A program made the position numbers and the translations under genes. This document shows, in pieces, positions 9,095-17,466 of a DNA stretch of 64,000 nucleotides (positions are counted from its first letter, which is position 1; each line of letters starts with the position of its first letter). The notes under the pieces are model-generated. The model was not told the DNA's origin. It was given only the letters and a program-made list of their open reading frames with translations, and made no database searches. This DNA is from Paucibacter sediminis (lineage in GTDB: Bacteria > Pseudomonadota > Gammaproteobacteria > Burkholderiales > Burkholderiaceae_C): positions 1,530,001 to 1,594,000 of the forward strand of contig NZ_CP116346.1 of the NCBI RefSeq assembly GCF_030254645.1. Reading direction: 5' to 3'.

Positions 9095-9472
9095 TCAGAA
9101 ACCCAGCAGCGGATCGCGTGTGGTGGCCACGGCCATCACATAGCCCAGCATCAGCAGGCCCGCCAGATAAGCCAGCAGGCTGAACTCGCCGCGGCCCATC
9201 GCCCAATGCCCGCAGGCCAGGTAGGCGGCGATGGCGATGAACTTGGCGAGCAGCCAGGTGTGCACCAAGGGGTTGTAGTTGAGCGATCCCCACAGGCTCA
9301 GGCCGGCGATCACCAGCAGGAAGTTGACGCCGAACACCAGCGCGCGCAGGCGCACGTCCAGCGGCCATTCGGCCTTGAACTGCAGGGCCAGGCCGCGCAC
9401 CAGAAAAAGCGCCACGCTGCACCAGGCCAGCAGGATGTGCATGTCCTGCATCTGCGAATAGAACCAGCTCAT
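9095..9472 (-). CDS. SirB2-family inner-membrane protein
   Basis: A 125-residue protein with four hydrophobic segments and the SirB2 pattern (MHILLAWCSVALFLVRG near the N terminus, KFIAIAAYLACG in the third segment, ATTRDP at the end). AGAGGG before the ATG at 9472 favours this start over an upstream in-frame ATG at 9520. SirB2 was named from a Salmonella invasion-gene locus, but in most bacteria the function is unknown. It converges on the VOC gene with a 6-bp gap and diverges from the phospholipase D-like gene. Confidence 0.85.
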   Translation of the reverse strand: MSWFYSQMQDMHILLAWCSVALFLVRGLALQFKAEWPLDVRLRALVFGVNFLLVIAGLSLWGSLNYNPLVHTWLLAKFIAIAAYLACGHWAMGRGEFSLLAYLAGLLMLGYVMAVATTRDPLLGF

Positions 9473-9626
9473 ATCGAATCCCTCTGTGCAGAGCTTGGGC
9501 AGCGCCCGGGGCGCTGTCAAGGCAGGCTGCTGTCATCTTGCTTTAGGAGGCCGACGCTTGTGGCCGGCCGGGCGACATGGTATCCATTCCCTGGGCCAAG
9601 CCCTGGCCCGCCCTGCGGGAGCCGCC

Positions 9627-11339
9627 ATGAGAGTTCGCAAGACGAGTGCTGGCCTGACGGTGCGCGCCATTGCCGGCAGCCATGTGGTGCTGCTGGCCAT
9701 GCACCTGGATGCCAGCCGCTGCCCGGGCCTGCTGGGCTTTGCCATCCACCGCAGCGACCACGACGAGGACGAGGCCTATTGGCTGGAGGGCATGAAGACC
9801 TTCGCCGCCACCGACCCCGGCTTCGGACCCGAGGCGCGCTACTCGACGCGCCAGCATCCCATCCAGGGCTTCACCTGGTCGGACTTCAGCGCCAAGCCCG
9901 GCCATCGCTACAGCTACCGCGTGGTGGCGCTGCGCGGCAGCCCAGAGAACCTGCAGGCCAGCGAGGCGGTGACGCTGACGGTGGCCACCGAGACCGAGGC
10001 CGGCGGCGACCACGATGTGTTCTTCAACCGCGGCGCCGCCGCCTCGCAGGAATACGCGCGCCGCTTTGCCGGCACGCCCAGCCTGGCCCAGGCGCCCGAC
10101 ACCGACCCGCGCTGGGCCTGGCTCTCGCGCGGCGCCTTCGAGGCCATCGAGCAGTTCATCGCCGCGGCCAGCGGGCCCGGCTTCGGCCTGCGCGTGGCGG
10201 CCTACGAGTTCCGCCTGCCGGCCGTGGCCGAGGCCTTGCGTGCCGCCAGGGCGCGCGGCGTGGACGTGCAGATCGTCTACGACGGCTGCCCCAACCCACC
10301 CGATGCCAAGACCGGTGCGGTGTTCCCGCGCGACGACAACCGCGCCACCGCAGCGGCGGCCCAGCTGCAGGCCATCTGCACCGAGCGCGTGACCCAGGTC
10401 GGCGTGAAGAACCCGCCGATCTCGCACCACAAATTCATCGTGCGCCTGCAGGGCGGGGCGGCCGAGGCGGTGCTCACCGGCTCCACCAATTTCTCCCGGG
10501 GCGGGGTGTTCGGCCAGTCCAACGTCGTGCATGTGGTGCAGGACCCGAAGGTGGCCGCCGCCTATCTGCAATGCTGGCAGCTGATCGCCGCCAACCCCAC
10601 GCCGGCACAGCTGAAGCCGGCGCTGGCGGCGCTGAACGTCAGGCCAGCGGGCAAGCCCCTCAAGGGCGGCAACTGGCTGTTCAGCCCCCAGCCCGGCCTG
10701 GAAGCGCTGAACTGGTATGCCGAGATCGCCGCGCGCAGCCCGGGCGCGCTCTTCATGACCTTTGCCTTCGGCATGAACGATCTCTTCAAGGCCGCCTACC
10801 GCCAGGGTCAGGCGCCCTTGCGCTACGCCCTGCTGGACAAGCTGCTGGGCCCCGGCATCAGCAAGGCCAGGCAGGCAGCGGAAGAGGCCGAGATGCTGGC
10901 GCTGCGCAAGATGCCGCAGAACCGCTTCGCGGTGGGCAACCGCATCGCCGCCAACAGCTTCGACCGCTGGGCCAAGGAGACGCTCACCGGCCTGAACAGC
11001 CATGTGCAGTACATCCATACCAAGTTCCTGCTGGCCGACCCGCTGGGCCCCGACCCCATCGTCATCACCGGCTCGGCCAATTTCAGCGCCGCCTCCACCA
11101 ACGCCAACGACGAGAACATGCTGGTGATACGCGGCAACAAGCGCGTGGCCGACATCTACCTGGGCGAGTACATGCGCTTGTGGAACCACTACGCCTTCCG
11201 CGAATGGCTGGCCGCCGGCGCGCCGGGCGCCACGCCCGAGTTCAAGCACCTGGACGTGAAGGACCGATGGTGGCGCGGCTACTTCGGCAACAGCGACCGC
11301 AGCCGCCAGCGCGCCTATTTCGCTGGTGTGGCCGGCTGA
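9627..11339 (+). CDS. Phospholipase D-like protein with two HKD motifs and an N-terminal fibronectin-III-like domain
   Basis: CGGGAG upstream supports ATG at 9627 (570 residues). Residues 1 to about 125 look like a fibronectin-III-type module (GFAIHRSD, then YSYRVVAL). Two PLD catalytic motifs follow: H267-x-K269 with GSTNFS, and H464-x-K466 with GSANFS. Members of this superfamily hydrolyse or transfer phosphodiesters (phospholipids, DNA) through a covalent phosphohistidine. The N terminus has only a weak hydrophobic stretch and no clear signal peptide, so location is uncertain. The 3' end overlaps the convergent esterase gene by 25 bp. The substrate cannot be read from sequence. Confidence 0.88.
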   Translation: MRVRKTSAGLTVRAIAGSHVVLLAMHLDASRCPGLLGFAIHRSDHDEDEAYWLEGMKTFAATDPGFGPEARYSTRQHPIQGFTWSDFSAKPGHRYSYRVVALRGSPENLQASEAVTLTVATETEAGGDHDVFFNRGAAASQEYARRFAGTPSLAQAPDTDPRWAWLSRGAFEAIEQFIAAASGPGFGLRVAAYEFRLPAVAEALRAARARGVDVQIVYDGCPNPPDAKTGAVFPRDDNRATAAAAQLQAICTERVTQVGVKNPPISHHKFIVRLQGGAAEAVLTGSTNFSRGGVFGQSNVVHVVQDPKVAAAYLQCWQLIAANPTPAQLKPALAALNVRPAGKPLKGGNWLFSPQPGLEALNWYAEIAARSPGALFMTFAFGMNDLFKAAYRQGQAPLRYALLDKLLGPGISKARQAAEEAEMLALRKMPQNRFAVGNRIAANSFDRWAKETLTGLNSHVQYIHTKFLLADPLGPDPIVITGSANFSAASTNANDENMLVIRGNKRVADIYLGEYMRLWNHYAFREWLAAGAPGATPEFKHLDVKDRWWRGYFGNSDRSRQRAYFAGVAG

Positions 11340-12280
11340 GCCGCGGCCTCGGTGCGGCTGAAGAAGTCCCACATCACCTCATTGGCCGAGAGCGCCTGCG
11401 AGGGCGCGCCCTTGGCGCGGCGCACCGTCCCGCCGCCCGGCCAGGCATGGCCGCCGCTGTCGGTGACGCAGAGCTGCACCGCCGCGCCGCCGCGGCAGGC
11501 GGCGTAGCGGTCGCAATAGGCGCCCGGCCGCTCGAGCACGCGGCTGGCCTGGGCCTGGCAGGCGTTGCGGGCGATCCAGCCGGCCAGGGTGGCGGGCACC
11601 GAGCGGAACTCGGTGACCTGGCTGCGGTCGCGGAAGGCCTGCGGGCCGGCGCCGCCGCCGAACAGCACATGGTCGTCGTCGCGCGCGTGGATCAGCAGCA
11701 CCGCGATCGGGCGCGCCGGGCTGCATTGCTGCGTGTTGTCGGTGCCGGCCACGGCGGCAATGCCGCTGAACAGATCGGCCGCCTCGCAGGCCAGGCGCTG
11801 CGCCATCATGGCGCCGTTGGACATGCCGGTGGCGTAGATGCGCCGCGCGTCCACCGGCAGGCGGGCCTGCACATCGGCCACCACGGCGCGCACGAAGCCG
11901 ACATCGTCGACCCCCTGGTCGCGCGCACGGCCGCAGCAATTGCCGGCATTCCAGGTCGCCAGCCGGCCGCCTGGAAAGGCGCTGCTGCCGTTCGGGAACA
12001 CGGCGATGAAGCCGGCCTGTTCCGACTTGCTGATGAGGCCGTATTTCGCGTCATCGGCCTGCAGTTCCATATGCCCGCCGCCGCCATGCAGGGCCAGCAG
12101 CAGAGGTGCGGGCTGGCCGGGCGGCAGGCTGCGCGGCACATGCAGCAGGTAATGGCGCGTCAACCCGCCATGCTGGAGGCTGAGGCGGTAGTCGCCGGGC
12201 GCGCTGATGGGGCTGGCCGTGGCCGACAGGGCGCCGCAGGCCAGCAGCAGGGCGCCAAGCAGGCGCGCACGCCAGCCCAT
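11315..12280 (-). CDS. Secreted alpha/beta-hydrolase, LpqC / PHB-depolymerase-like esterase
   Basis: A 321-residue secreted hydrolase. A signal peptide ends near ATASP (residue 23). LHGGGG at about 65-69 is the oxyanion region. The nucleophile Ser154 lies in GMSNG. WNAGNCCG...DDVGF is characteristic of the LpqC/PHB-depolymerase group, and SGGHAWPGG near the C terminus carries the catalytic His. Related enzymes hydrolyse polyhydroxybutyrate, feruloyl or acetyl esters. The ATG follows the Lrp stop codon by 3 bases, so the two genes are one transcription unit. Confidence 0.85.
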   Translation of the reverse strand: MGWRARLLGALLLACGALSATASPISAPGDYRLSLQHGGLTRHYLLHVPRSLPPGQPAPLLLALHGGGGHMELQADDAKYGLISKSEQAGFIAVFPNGSSAFPGGRLATWNAGNCCGRARDQGVDDVGFVRAVVADVQARLPVDARRIYATGMSNGAMMAQRLACEAADLFSGIAAVAGTDNTQQCSPARPIAVLLIHARDDDHVLFGGGAGPQAFRDRSQVTEFRSVPATLAGWIARNACQAQASRVLERPGAYCDRYAACRGGAAVQLCVTDSGGHAWPGGGTVRRAKGAPSQALSANEVMWDFFSRTEAAAQPATPAK

Positions 12281-12283
12281 CGC

Positions 12284-12751
12284 TCAGCCCCCCACCGGCA
12301 GCGCGGTGCGGTTCACCACATGCTGCAGCACGAAGCTCGAATGCACGCCGGTGACGCCCTGGATGCGCGTCAGCTTGCCCAGCAGCAGGCTCTGGAAATG
12401 GTCCATGTCGCGCACCACCAGCTTGAGCTGGTAATCGGCCTGCTGGCCGGTGATGAGCAGGCATTCCAGCACCTCGGGCAGAAGCCGCACCGAGGCCTCG
12501 AAGTTGGCAAAGCGCTCGGGCGTGTGCAGGTCCATGGAGATATGCACCAGCGCCATCAGGCTCAGGCCCAGCTTCTTGGCATCCAGCAGGGCGCGGTAGC
12601 CGGCGATCACGCCGGCCTCCTCGAGTGCGCGCACGCGCCGCAGGCAGGGCGAGGGCGAGAGGCCCACGCGGTCCGCCAGCTCCTGGTTGGCGATGCGGCC
12701 GTCCTCTTGGAGGACTTGCAGAATCTGCCTGTCAATTCGATCCAGCTCCAT
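12284..12751 (-). CDS. Lrp/AsnC-family transcriptional regulator
   Basis: I start at ATG 12751 (MELDRIDRQILQ), where the family usually begins; the frame stays open to 12823. The 155-residue protein has the classic N-terminal HTH (IANQELADRVGLSPSPCLRRVRALE) and a C-terminal RAM domain (about 70-145) that binds amino acids and mediates octamer formation. It heads a short operon with the secreted esterase. A pair of direct repeats upstream (12779-12792 and 12819-12832) is a plausible autoregulatory site. The ligand is unknown. Confidence 0.92.
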   Translation of the reverse strand: MELDRIDRQILQVLQEDGRIANQELADRVGLSPSPCLRRVRALEEAGVIAGYRALLDAKKLGLSLMALVHISMDLHTPERFANFEASVRLLPEVLECLLITGQQADYQLKLVVRDMDHFQSLLLGKLTRIQGVTGVHSSFVLQHVVNRTALPVGG

Positions 12752-12773
12752 GACGATGTTCCACATTCCTATG

Positions 12774-12832
12774 ATTGGCGCAATTCTCTGCCAATGTCCG
12801 CAAAGATCAAGCCATCTTCGCAATTTTCTGCC
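12774..12832. promoter_or_regulatory. Candidate Lrp operator: two 14-bp direct repeats plus an inverted repeat
   Basis: CGCAATTCTCTGCC (12779-12792) and CGCAATTTTCTGCC (12819-12832) differ at one base and start 40 bp apart, nearly four helical turns. The first copy lies within an inverted repeat ATTGGC-N10-GCCAAT (12774-12795). They lie 23-81 bp upstream of the Lrp start codon. Lrp proteins typically bind phased repeats, so autoregulation is inferred. Confidence 0.4.
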
Positions 12833-13004
12833 CCGCCCCGCCGCCTACACTGACTGCACTGCAATCAGCAGCGAACAAAAAGACCGCCGGCCAACGCCAC
12901 GCGGTGCAGGCGCGGCCCACCAAGACCGCTGGCCCTGCAGCTCGAACACCCCAGGCCCCACAAGCGTCTGGGGTTGCGGCGTTGGCGCGGCGGCTGCCGC
13001 AGCG

Positions 13005-14120
13005 CTAAGGCCCGGTCTTCAAACCCAGGTAGCTGGAGCCGCGACGCTGCTCGGCGCCATAGTGCACGCCGAAGCCCCCCAGCTCCAGCTCGCCCAGCGT
13101 CGCCAGCGCCTGCTCCAGGCTCTCGCGCGTGAGCGGCGGCTTCGCGTGCCGCAAGCCCTCCACCAGCACGCGCGCGGCCAGGTAGCCCTCCAGGCTGATC
13201 GAGTCGAAGCTCTTCTCGCCGGCCTCGCGCATGGCCTGCTGGTAGGCCGCCACCACCGGGATGCTGCGATCCTCGGCGTCGGGCACCACCTGGGCCACGG
13301 TCACGCCCTGCATGGCCGCGCGCAGAGCCTCGCGCAGGGGCTCCAGGCCGACAAAGGAGAGGCTGTAGAAGCGGCCCTTGAAGCCGGCCGCGCGCGCCTG
13401 CTTCACGAAGGCCGCCATGCTGGTGTAGGTGCCCACCACGAAGATCGCGTCGGCACTGCTCTTGCCCACCAGGGCGTGCACGCCCTCTTGCACGTCCACG
13501 GTATTGCGCTTGAAGGTGGCCACCGCGCCCAGCGCGATACCCAGGGGCTGGATGCCGGCGCGCATAGCCTCCAGCCCGGCGCGGCCGAACAGATCGGCCT
13601 GGTACATCACGTTGAGGCGCTTCACGCCGGCCTTGTGCATGGCCTGCGTCAGCGCCACTGCCTCCTCGCGGTAGCTGGCGCGCACATTGAAGACCTGCGG
13701 GTTGCCGGGCTCCGACAGGATGTCGGCGCCGGTGAAGGGGCCCAGAAAGGGGATGCGCCAGCGCCGCACATAGGGCAGGGCCGCCTTGCTGGTGGGCGTG
13801 CCGACATAGCCGAACAGCGCCAGCACGCGCTCGTCCTCGACGAAGGCGCGCGTGTTGGCCTCGGCCTGCTCGGGCTCGTAGGCGTCGTCGCGCAGATCGA
13901 GCACGATGCGCGCGCCGGCGATGCCGCCATGCCGGTTGACCTGCTCGAAGCAAGACCTGGCCCCGGCGTGGTAGCGCCGGCCCAGCGCCGCGGCCGGCCC
14001 GCTCAGCGCCGCCGAGGCGGCGATGCGCAGCTCGGCCTCGGCGGCGGCAGCGCTGCCACCGCCGCCCACCAGCAGACAGGCGAAGGCCCAGAGGGCGCGG
14101 CGGCGCGAGCGGTTCGGCAT
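13005..14120 (-). CDS. ABC-transporter periplasmic substrate-binding protein (LivJ-type, Peripla_BP_6)
   Basis: From ATG 14120 the product is 371 residues: a signal peptide with RSRRR and a hydrophobic core ending near AAAAE, then a type I periplasmic-binding fold. Typical LivJ-family segments are AALSGPAAALGRRYHAGA at the N terminus, FGYVGTPTS for ligand contacts, and SLEGYLAARVLVEGL near the C terminus. The family binds branched-chain amino acids, amides or aromatic compounds. No permease or ATPase genes lie nearby, so it is an orphan. It is downstream of the M13 peptidase, separated by a terminator-like hairpin. A link to the neighbouring cyanophycin genes is possible but unproven. Confidence 0.85.
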   Translation of the reverse strand: MPNRSRRRALWAFACLLVGGGGSAAAAEAELRIAASAALSGPAAALGRRYHAGARSCFEQVNRHGGIAGARIVLDLRDDAYEPEQAEANTRAFVEDERVLALFGYVGTPTSKAALPYVRRWRIPFLGPFTGADILSEPGNPQVFNVRASYREEAVALTQAMHKAGVKRLNVMYQADLFGRAGLEAMRAGIQPLGIALGAVATFKRNTVDVQEGVHALVGKSSADAIFVVGTYTSMAAFVKQARAAGFKGRFYSLSFVGLEPLREALRAAMQGVTVAQVVPDAEDRSIPVVAAYQQAMREAGEKSFDSISLEGYLAARVLVEGLRHAKPPLTRESLEQALATLGELELGGFGVHYGAEQRRGSSYLGLKTGP

Positions 14121-14150
14121 GGTGCCGAGCAGTCTTTCAGGTCCGCCGCC

Positions 14151-14185
14151 AAAAAGCAAACGCCCGCGGCCAGGTCCGCGCGTTT
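14151..14185 (-). terminator. Rho-independent-type terminator after the M13 peptidase gene
   Basis: On the minus strand the arms AAACGCGCGG and CCGCGGGCGTTT pair with a two-base bulge around a six-base loop. The stem is followed within a few bases by TTTTT (14151-14155). The stem begins inside the stop codon of the peptidase gene. Confidence 0.55.
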
Positions 14186-16247
14186 ACCAGACCTTGCAGC
14201 GCTCGGCCTGCGGCTTGACCATCTGCTGCCCGGGCTTGCAGGCAAAGGCTTTCTCGAACTCGGGCATGTTCACCACCACGCCATTGATGCGGTAGCGGCC
14301 CGGCGAATGCGGGTTGGTGAGCGCCTGCACACGCAGCGCCTCGGGGCGCGCGTTGTTGCAGTCCCATTGCGCGAAGCCGACGAAGAAGCGCTGCTCGGGC
14401 GTGAGGCCGTCGCGGTTTTCCAGCGCCATGCCGGCGGTGTGCGCCTTCCAGGCCGACAGCGCCAGCACCAGGCCGCCCAGGTCGGCGAGGTCCTCGCCCA
14501 GCGTGAGTTTGCTGTTGATCTTGATGTCGTCGACGATGGTGTACTGGGCGTACTGGTCCACCACGCAGGCGGCGCGCTGCTCGAAGGCCTTCGCATCCTT
14601 CCTGGTCCACCAGTCCTTCAGATTGCCCTTGGCATCGAACTGCCGGCCCTCGTCGTCGAAGCCATGGATCAGCTCGTGGCCGATGGTGCCGCCGGTGTTG
14701 CCATAGTTGGGCGCGGCGTCGAGCCTGGCGTCGTAAAGCGGCGGCTGCAGCACCGCGGCCGGGAAGTTGATGTCGTTCATCTGCGCGTTGTAATAGGCGT
14801 TCACCGTCTGCGGTGTCATGCCCCATTCGCCGCGGTCCAGCGGCTTGCCGATCTTGGCCAGCTGGCGCCGCGCCTCGAAGGCGTTGCCGCGCTGCACATT
14901 GGCGAGGAAATCGCTGCGCGAGACCTCGAAGGCGCCGTAGTCGCGCCACTGGTCGGGGTAGCCGACCTTGTTGACGATGCTGTGCAGCTTGTCCATCGCG
15001 CGCGCCTTGGTGGCCGCGCTCATCCAGGGCAGGGCGTTCACGCTCTCGGCCATCGCGGCCTCGATCTCGCCGGTCATCTTCTGCGTCTGGGCCTTCAGCT
15101 CGGGGCTGAAGTTCTTCTGCACGAACTCCTGACCCAGGGCCTCGCCCAGCTGCGCGTCCACCAGCTCGACACAGCGCTTCCAGCGGCTCTTGAGCTGCGG
15201 CACGCCATTCAGCGCCTGGCCGAAGAAGTCGAAGTTCAGCTGCACCAGCTCCTGGTTGAGATAGGGCGCCGCGCTGCTCACCAGCTGCCAGCGCAGATAG
15301 GTCTTGAGCTCGTCCAGGCTCATCGCCTTGAGATGCTTGTCCAGCGCCTTGAAGAAGGCCGGCTCGGTGACGTTGACGGTGTTGAGCCTGGCATCCACGC
15401 CGAGCGCGCGCCGGTAGGCGGCCCAGTCGAAGCCGGGGGTCAGGTCTTGCAGGCCGCGCGCGTTGAGCTTGTGGAATGTCTTGTAGGGGTCGCGCTTGTC
15501 GACGCGGCTGAGCGTGGCGCGCGCCAGCAGGGTCTCGGTGGCCAGCACGCTGCGGGCGGCGGCCTGCGCGGCGGCGGGGCTTTCGCCCAGGGCTTCGAAG
15601 GTGCGCGCGATATGGCTGCGGAACTGCTCGCGCAGCTGCAGCGCCTTCTCGTCCTGCTGCAGATACATGTCGCGGTCGGGCAAGCTGATGCCGCCGGCCA
15701 CCGCGAAGGCGATCACCTGGCTGGAGTTGGCGAAATCCTGGTTGGCGCCGAAACCGAACAGCAGGCGGTCGTTGCCGCTGACCAGGTGCAGGGCGGCCAG
15801 CAGGGCCGGCAGCTGCTGCTTGCTGCCGAGCGCGGCGATGCGGTCCAGCAGCGGCTGCAGCGGCTTGAGGCCTTGTGCGTTGGCGGCCTCCTCGTTCATG
15901 CAGGCGGCGAAGTAGTCGCCCATCTTGGCCTGGTTGGCGCTCAGCTTGGCGCCGGCGGCGCCGTCCCTGGCCAGCTGCTCCAGCGTGCCCCAGAGGTAGC
16001 GCTGGTTCTCGTTGGCCATCTTGGCATACACGGACCAGCGCGACTGGTCGGGCGGCACCGGGTTGTTGCTCAGCCAGCCGCCGCAGGCATATTGGTAGAG
16101 ATCCTCGCAGGGATCGGCCGTGCGATCCATCGCCGCCGGGTCGAGGCTGGGCGTGTAGGGCAGGCTGGCGAGGGGCGTCTCCTGGGCGGCGGCCAGACCG
16201 CAGACGGCGGCGGCGGCGAGGGACAACAACAACTGCTTCTTGGGCAT
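14184..16247 (-). CDS. M13-family zinc metallopeptidase (neprilysin/PepO-like), exported
   Basis: The 687-residue product (ATG 16247) has a signal peptide cleaved near LAAAQ. It then has the M13 N-terminal domain (DPCEDLYQYACGGWL) and the catalytic domain. H524-E525-x-x-H528 (GHELIHGFDD) and E585-x-x-x-D589 (GEDLADLGG) supply zinc ligands and structure. The C terminus ends in CKVW, the usual M13 finish. M13 enzymes cut short peptides outside or in the periplasm. It is the third gene of a likely minus-strand unit after the TonB receptor and serine hydrolase. A hairpin covers its ribosome-binding region (16252-16272). Confidence 0.93.
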   Translation of the reverse strand: MPKKQLLLSLAAAAVCGLAAAQETPLASLPYTPSLDPAAMDRTADPCEDLYQYACGGWLSNNPVPPDQSRWSVYAKMANENQRYLWGTLEQLARDGAAGAKLSANQAKMGDYFAACMNEEAANAQGLKPLQPLLDRIAALGSKQQLPALLAALHLVSGNDRLLFGFGANQDFANSSQVIAFAVAGGISLPDRDMYLQQDEKALQLREQFRSHIARTFEALGESPAAAQAAARSVLATETLLARATLSRVDKRDPYKTFHKLNARGLQDLTPGFDWAAYRRALGVDARLNTVNVTEPAFFKALDKHLKAMSLDELKTYLRWQLVSSAAPYLNQELVQLNFDFFGQALNGVPQLKSRWKRCVELVDAQLGEALGQEFVQKNFSPELKAQTQKMTGEIEAAMAESVNALPWMSAATKARAMDKLHSIVNKVGYPDQWRDYGAFEVSRSDFLANVQRGNAFEARRQLAKIGKPLDRGEWGMTPQTVNAYYNAQMNDINFPAAVLQPPLYDARLDAAPNYGNTGGTIGHELIHGFDDEGRQFDAKGNLKDWWTRKDAKAFEQRAACVVDQYAQYTIVDDIKINSKLTLGEDLADLGGLVLALSAWKAHTAGMALENRDGLTPEQRFFVGFAQWDCNNARPEALRVQALTNPHSPGRYRINGVVVNMPEFEKAFACKPGQQMVKPQAERCKVW

Positions 16248-16251
16248 GGTG

Positions 16252-16272
16252 CGGCTCTTTGGTGAAGAGCCG
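16252..16272 (-). promoter_or_regulatory. Hairpin enclosing the M13 gene's ribosome-binding site
   Basis: CGGCTCTT and AAGAGCCG form a perfect 8-bp stem around a five-base loop. On the minus strand the AAGAG arm lies 5-9 bases before the ATG at 16247, where a Shine-Dalgarno is expected, so the stem may limit translation. There is no U tract, so a terminator is less likely. Confidence 0.4.
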
Positions 16273-16299
16273 GCATTCTCGGCCAAGCGCGGGCCGCGC

Positions 16300-17466
16300 T
16301 CAAAGGTCACCCAGCAGCGCCAGCAGGCGCTGCCAGAGTTTGTTGCCGGCCAGGCCGTTGCTCATCAGCACCAGGCCGCTGCCGCGCGCCGGCGCGAACT
16401 GGCTGAAACAGCGGAACCCCGTGCTGTTGGTACCACTGTGATAGGCGATCAGGCCCTGCGCGCCGCGCTCGACCGCCCAGCCCAGGCTCCAGAACACCCG
16501 GTCGCCGCGCGCCCGGGCGGGCCGCGGCAGGGGCTGGCGGTCGCCGGCCTCGAGCTGCGGCGCCAGCATGGCGCTGCGCCACTCGGCGCCGAGCGCATGC
16601 GCCGCGCCGGGCCGCGGCTCCAGCAGGGCGGCGATGAAACGCGCGTAGTCGGCGGCAGTGGTGTAGAGGGTGTAGCCGGCATTGGCCCGGCGGTAGTCGC
16701 TGGCCGGCAGCGGCCGGCCGGCTTCGTCGTGGCCGCGCGCGCGCAAGGCATCCAGCGCGGGCGTGAGCACAAAGCCGCTGTGGCTCATGCCCAGGGGCTG
16801 GAACAGCTGGCGCTCGGCCAGGGCCTGCAGCGGCAGGCCGGTGATGCGCTCCAGCACGCGCTGCAGGTAGTAATAGCCCTCGCCCGAATACGCGAAACGC
16901 GCGCCGGGCTCGAAGCCGAGCTGCAGCGGCCCATGCTCGGCATCGCCGGCGCGCCAGTTGGGCAGGCCCGAGCTGTGCGAGAGCAGCATGCGGGCGGTGA
17001 TGCGCGCCTGCGCCGGCTGCGCGGGTTCGAAGCGCTCGTCCGCATAGTCCAGCACCGGCCGGTCCAGCGCCAGCCGCCCGGCCTGCACCAGCTGCATGGC
17101 CAGATAGGCCAGCACCGGCTTGCTCATCGAGGCGGCCTCGAACACCGTGTCGGCGCGCACCGGCTCGGCGCCGCCGCGCTCGCGCAGGCCCAGGTGGGCG
17201 GCCCAGCAGACCCTGGCCTCGCGCAGCAGCACCAGGCTCGCGCCCGGCACGTCCAGCTCGGCCAGCCAGGCCGGCAGTTCGCGCGCCAGCTGCGCAAGGC
17301 GTGCATCGGGCGCGTCGGCGGCCTCCGGCTCGGCCGCACGCCCGCGCGCGGGCAGGGCCAGCATGGCCAGCGCCGCCAGGCTCAGGCGCCGCCCGGTATC
17401 AGCGGAATTGATATTGCGCGCTGAGGTAGAAGAAGCGGCCACGCGTGTCGGTATAGCTCGGGTCAT
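16300..17466 (-). CDS. Exported serine hydrolase, beta-lactamase/D-Ala-D-Ala peptidase family (class C-like)
   Basis: Up to 388 residues. ATG 17466 or GTG 17442 are the only reasonable starts, and both lie inside the 3' end of the TonB-receptor gene (68-bp overlap), indicating coupling. A GRRLSLAALAMLALP segment near residues 25-39 is a Tat-like signal. The nucleophile motif S113-M-S-K116 is followed by YSG, replacing the usual Y-x-N, and by HSGTNSTG in the KTG-box position. The family includes D-aminopeptidases, esterases and dipeptidases besides beta-lactamases. Its place between a cyanophycin-linked receptor and an M13 peptidase suggests a peptide- or polymer-processing role; this is inference. 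Confidence 0.85.
   Translation of the reverse strand: MTRAIPTRVAASSTSARNINSADTGRRLSLAALAMLALPARGRAAEPEAADAPDARLAQLARELPAWLAELDVPGASLVLLREARVCWAAHLGLRERGGAEPVRADTVFEAASMSKPVLAYLAMQLVQAGRLALDRPVLDYADERFEPAQPAQARITARMLLSHSSGLPNWRAGDAEHGPLQLGFEPGARFAYSGEGYYYLQRVLERITGLPLQALAERQLFQPLGMSHSGFVLTPALDALRARGHDEAGRPLPASDYRRANAGYTLYTTAADYARFIAALLEPRPGAAHALGAEWRSAMLAPQLEAGDRQPLPRPARARGDRVFWSLGWAVERGAQGLIAYHSGTNSTGFRCFSQFAPARGSGLVLMSNGLAGNKLWQRLLALLGDL

Noticed and set aside
9500-9516. CAGCGCC-CGG-GGCGCTG palindrome between SirB2 and the PLD gene
   Set aside because: A short GC palindrome of this kind is expected often by chance in such GC-rich DNA, and nothing else supports an operator.
9206-12853. Plus-strand open frame of more than 1200 codons across SirB2, PLD, esterase and Lrp genes
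   Set aside because: It crosses several well-supported genes in other frames and shows no domain or signal of its own.
12775-13008. Short plus-strand frame between the Lrp and binding-protein genes
   Set aside because: It needs a TTG start inside the Lrp promoter, has no ribosome-binding site, and its product is Ala/Pro-rich without features.
12687-16265. Plus-strand open frame of more than 1100 codons antisense to the Lrp, binding-protein and M13 genes
   Set aside because: GC-rich codon bias removes stop codons on the opposite strand; the translation is low-complexity and the three minus-strand genes carry clear domains.
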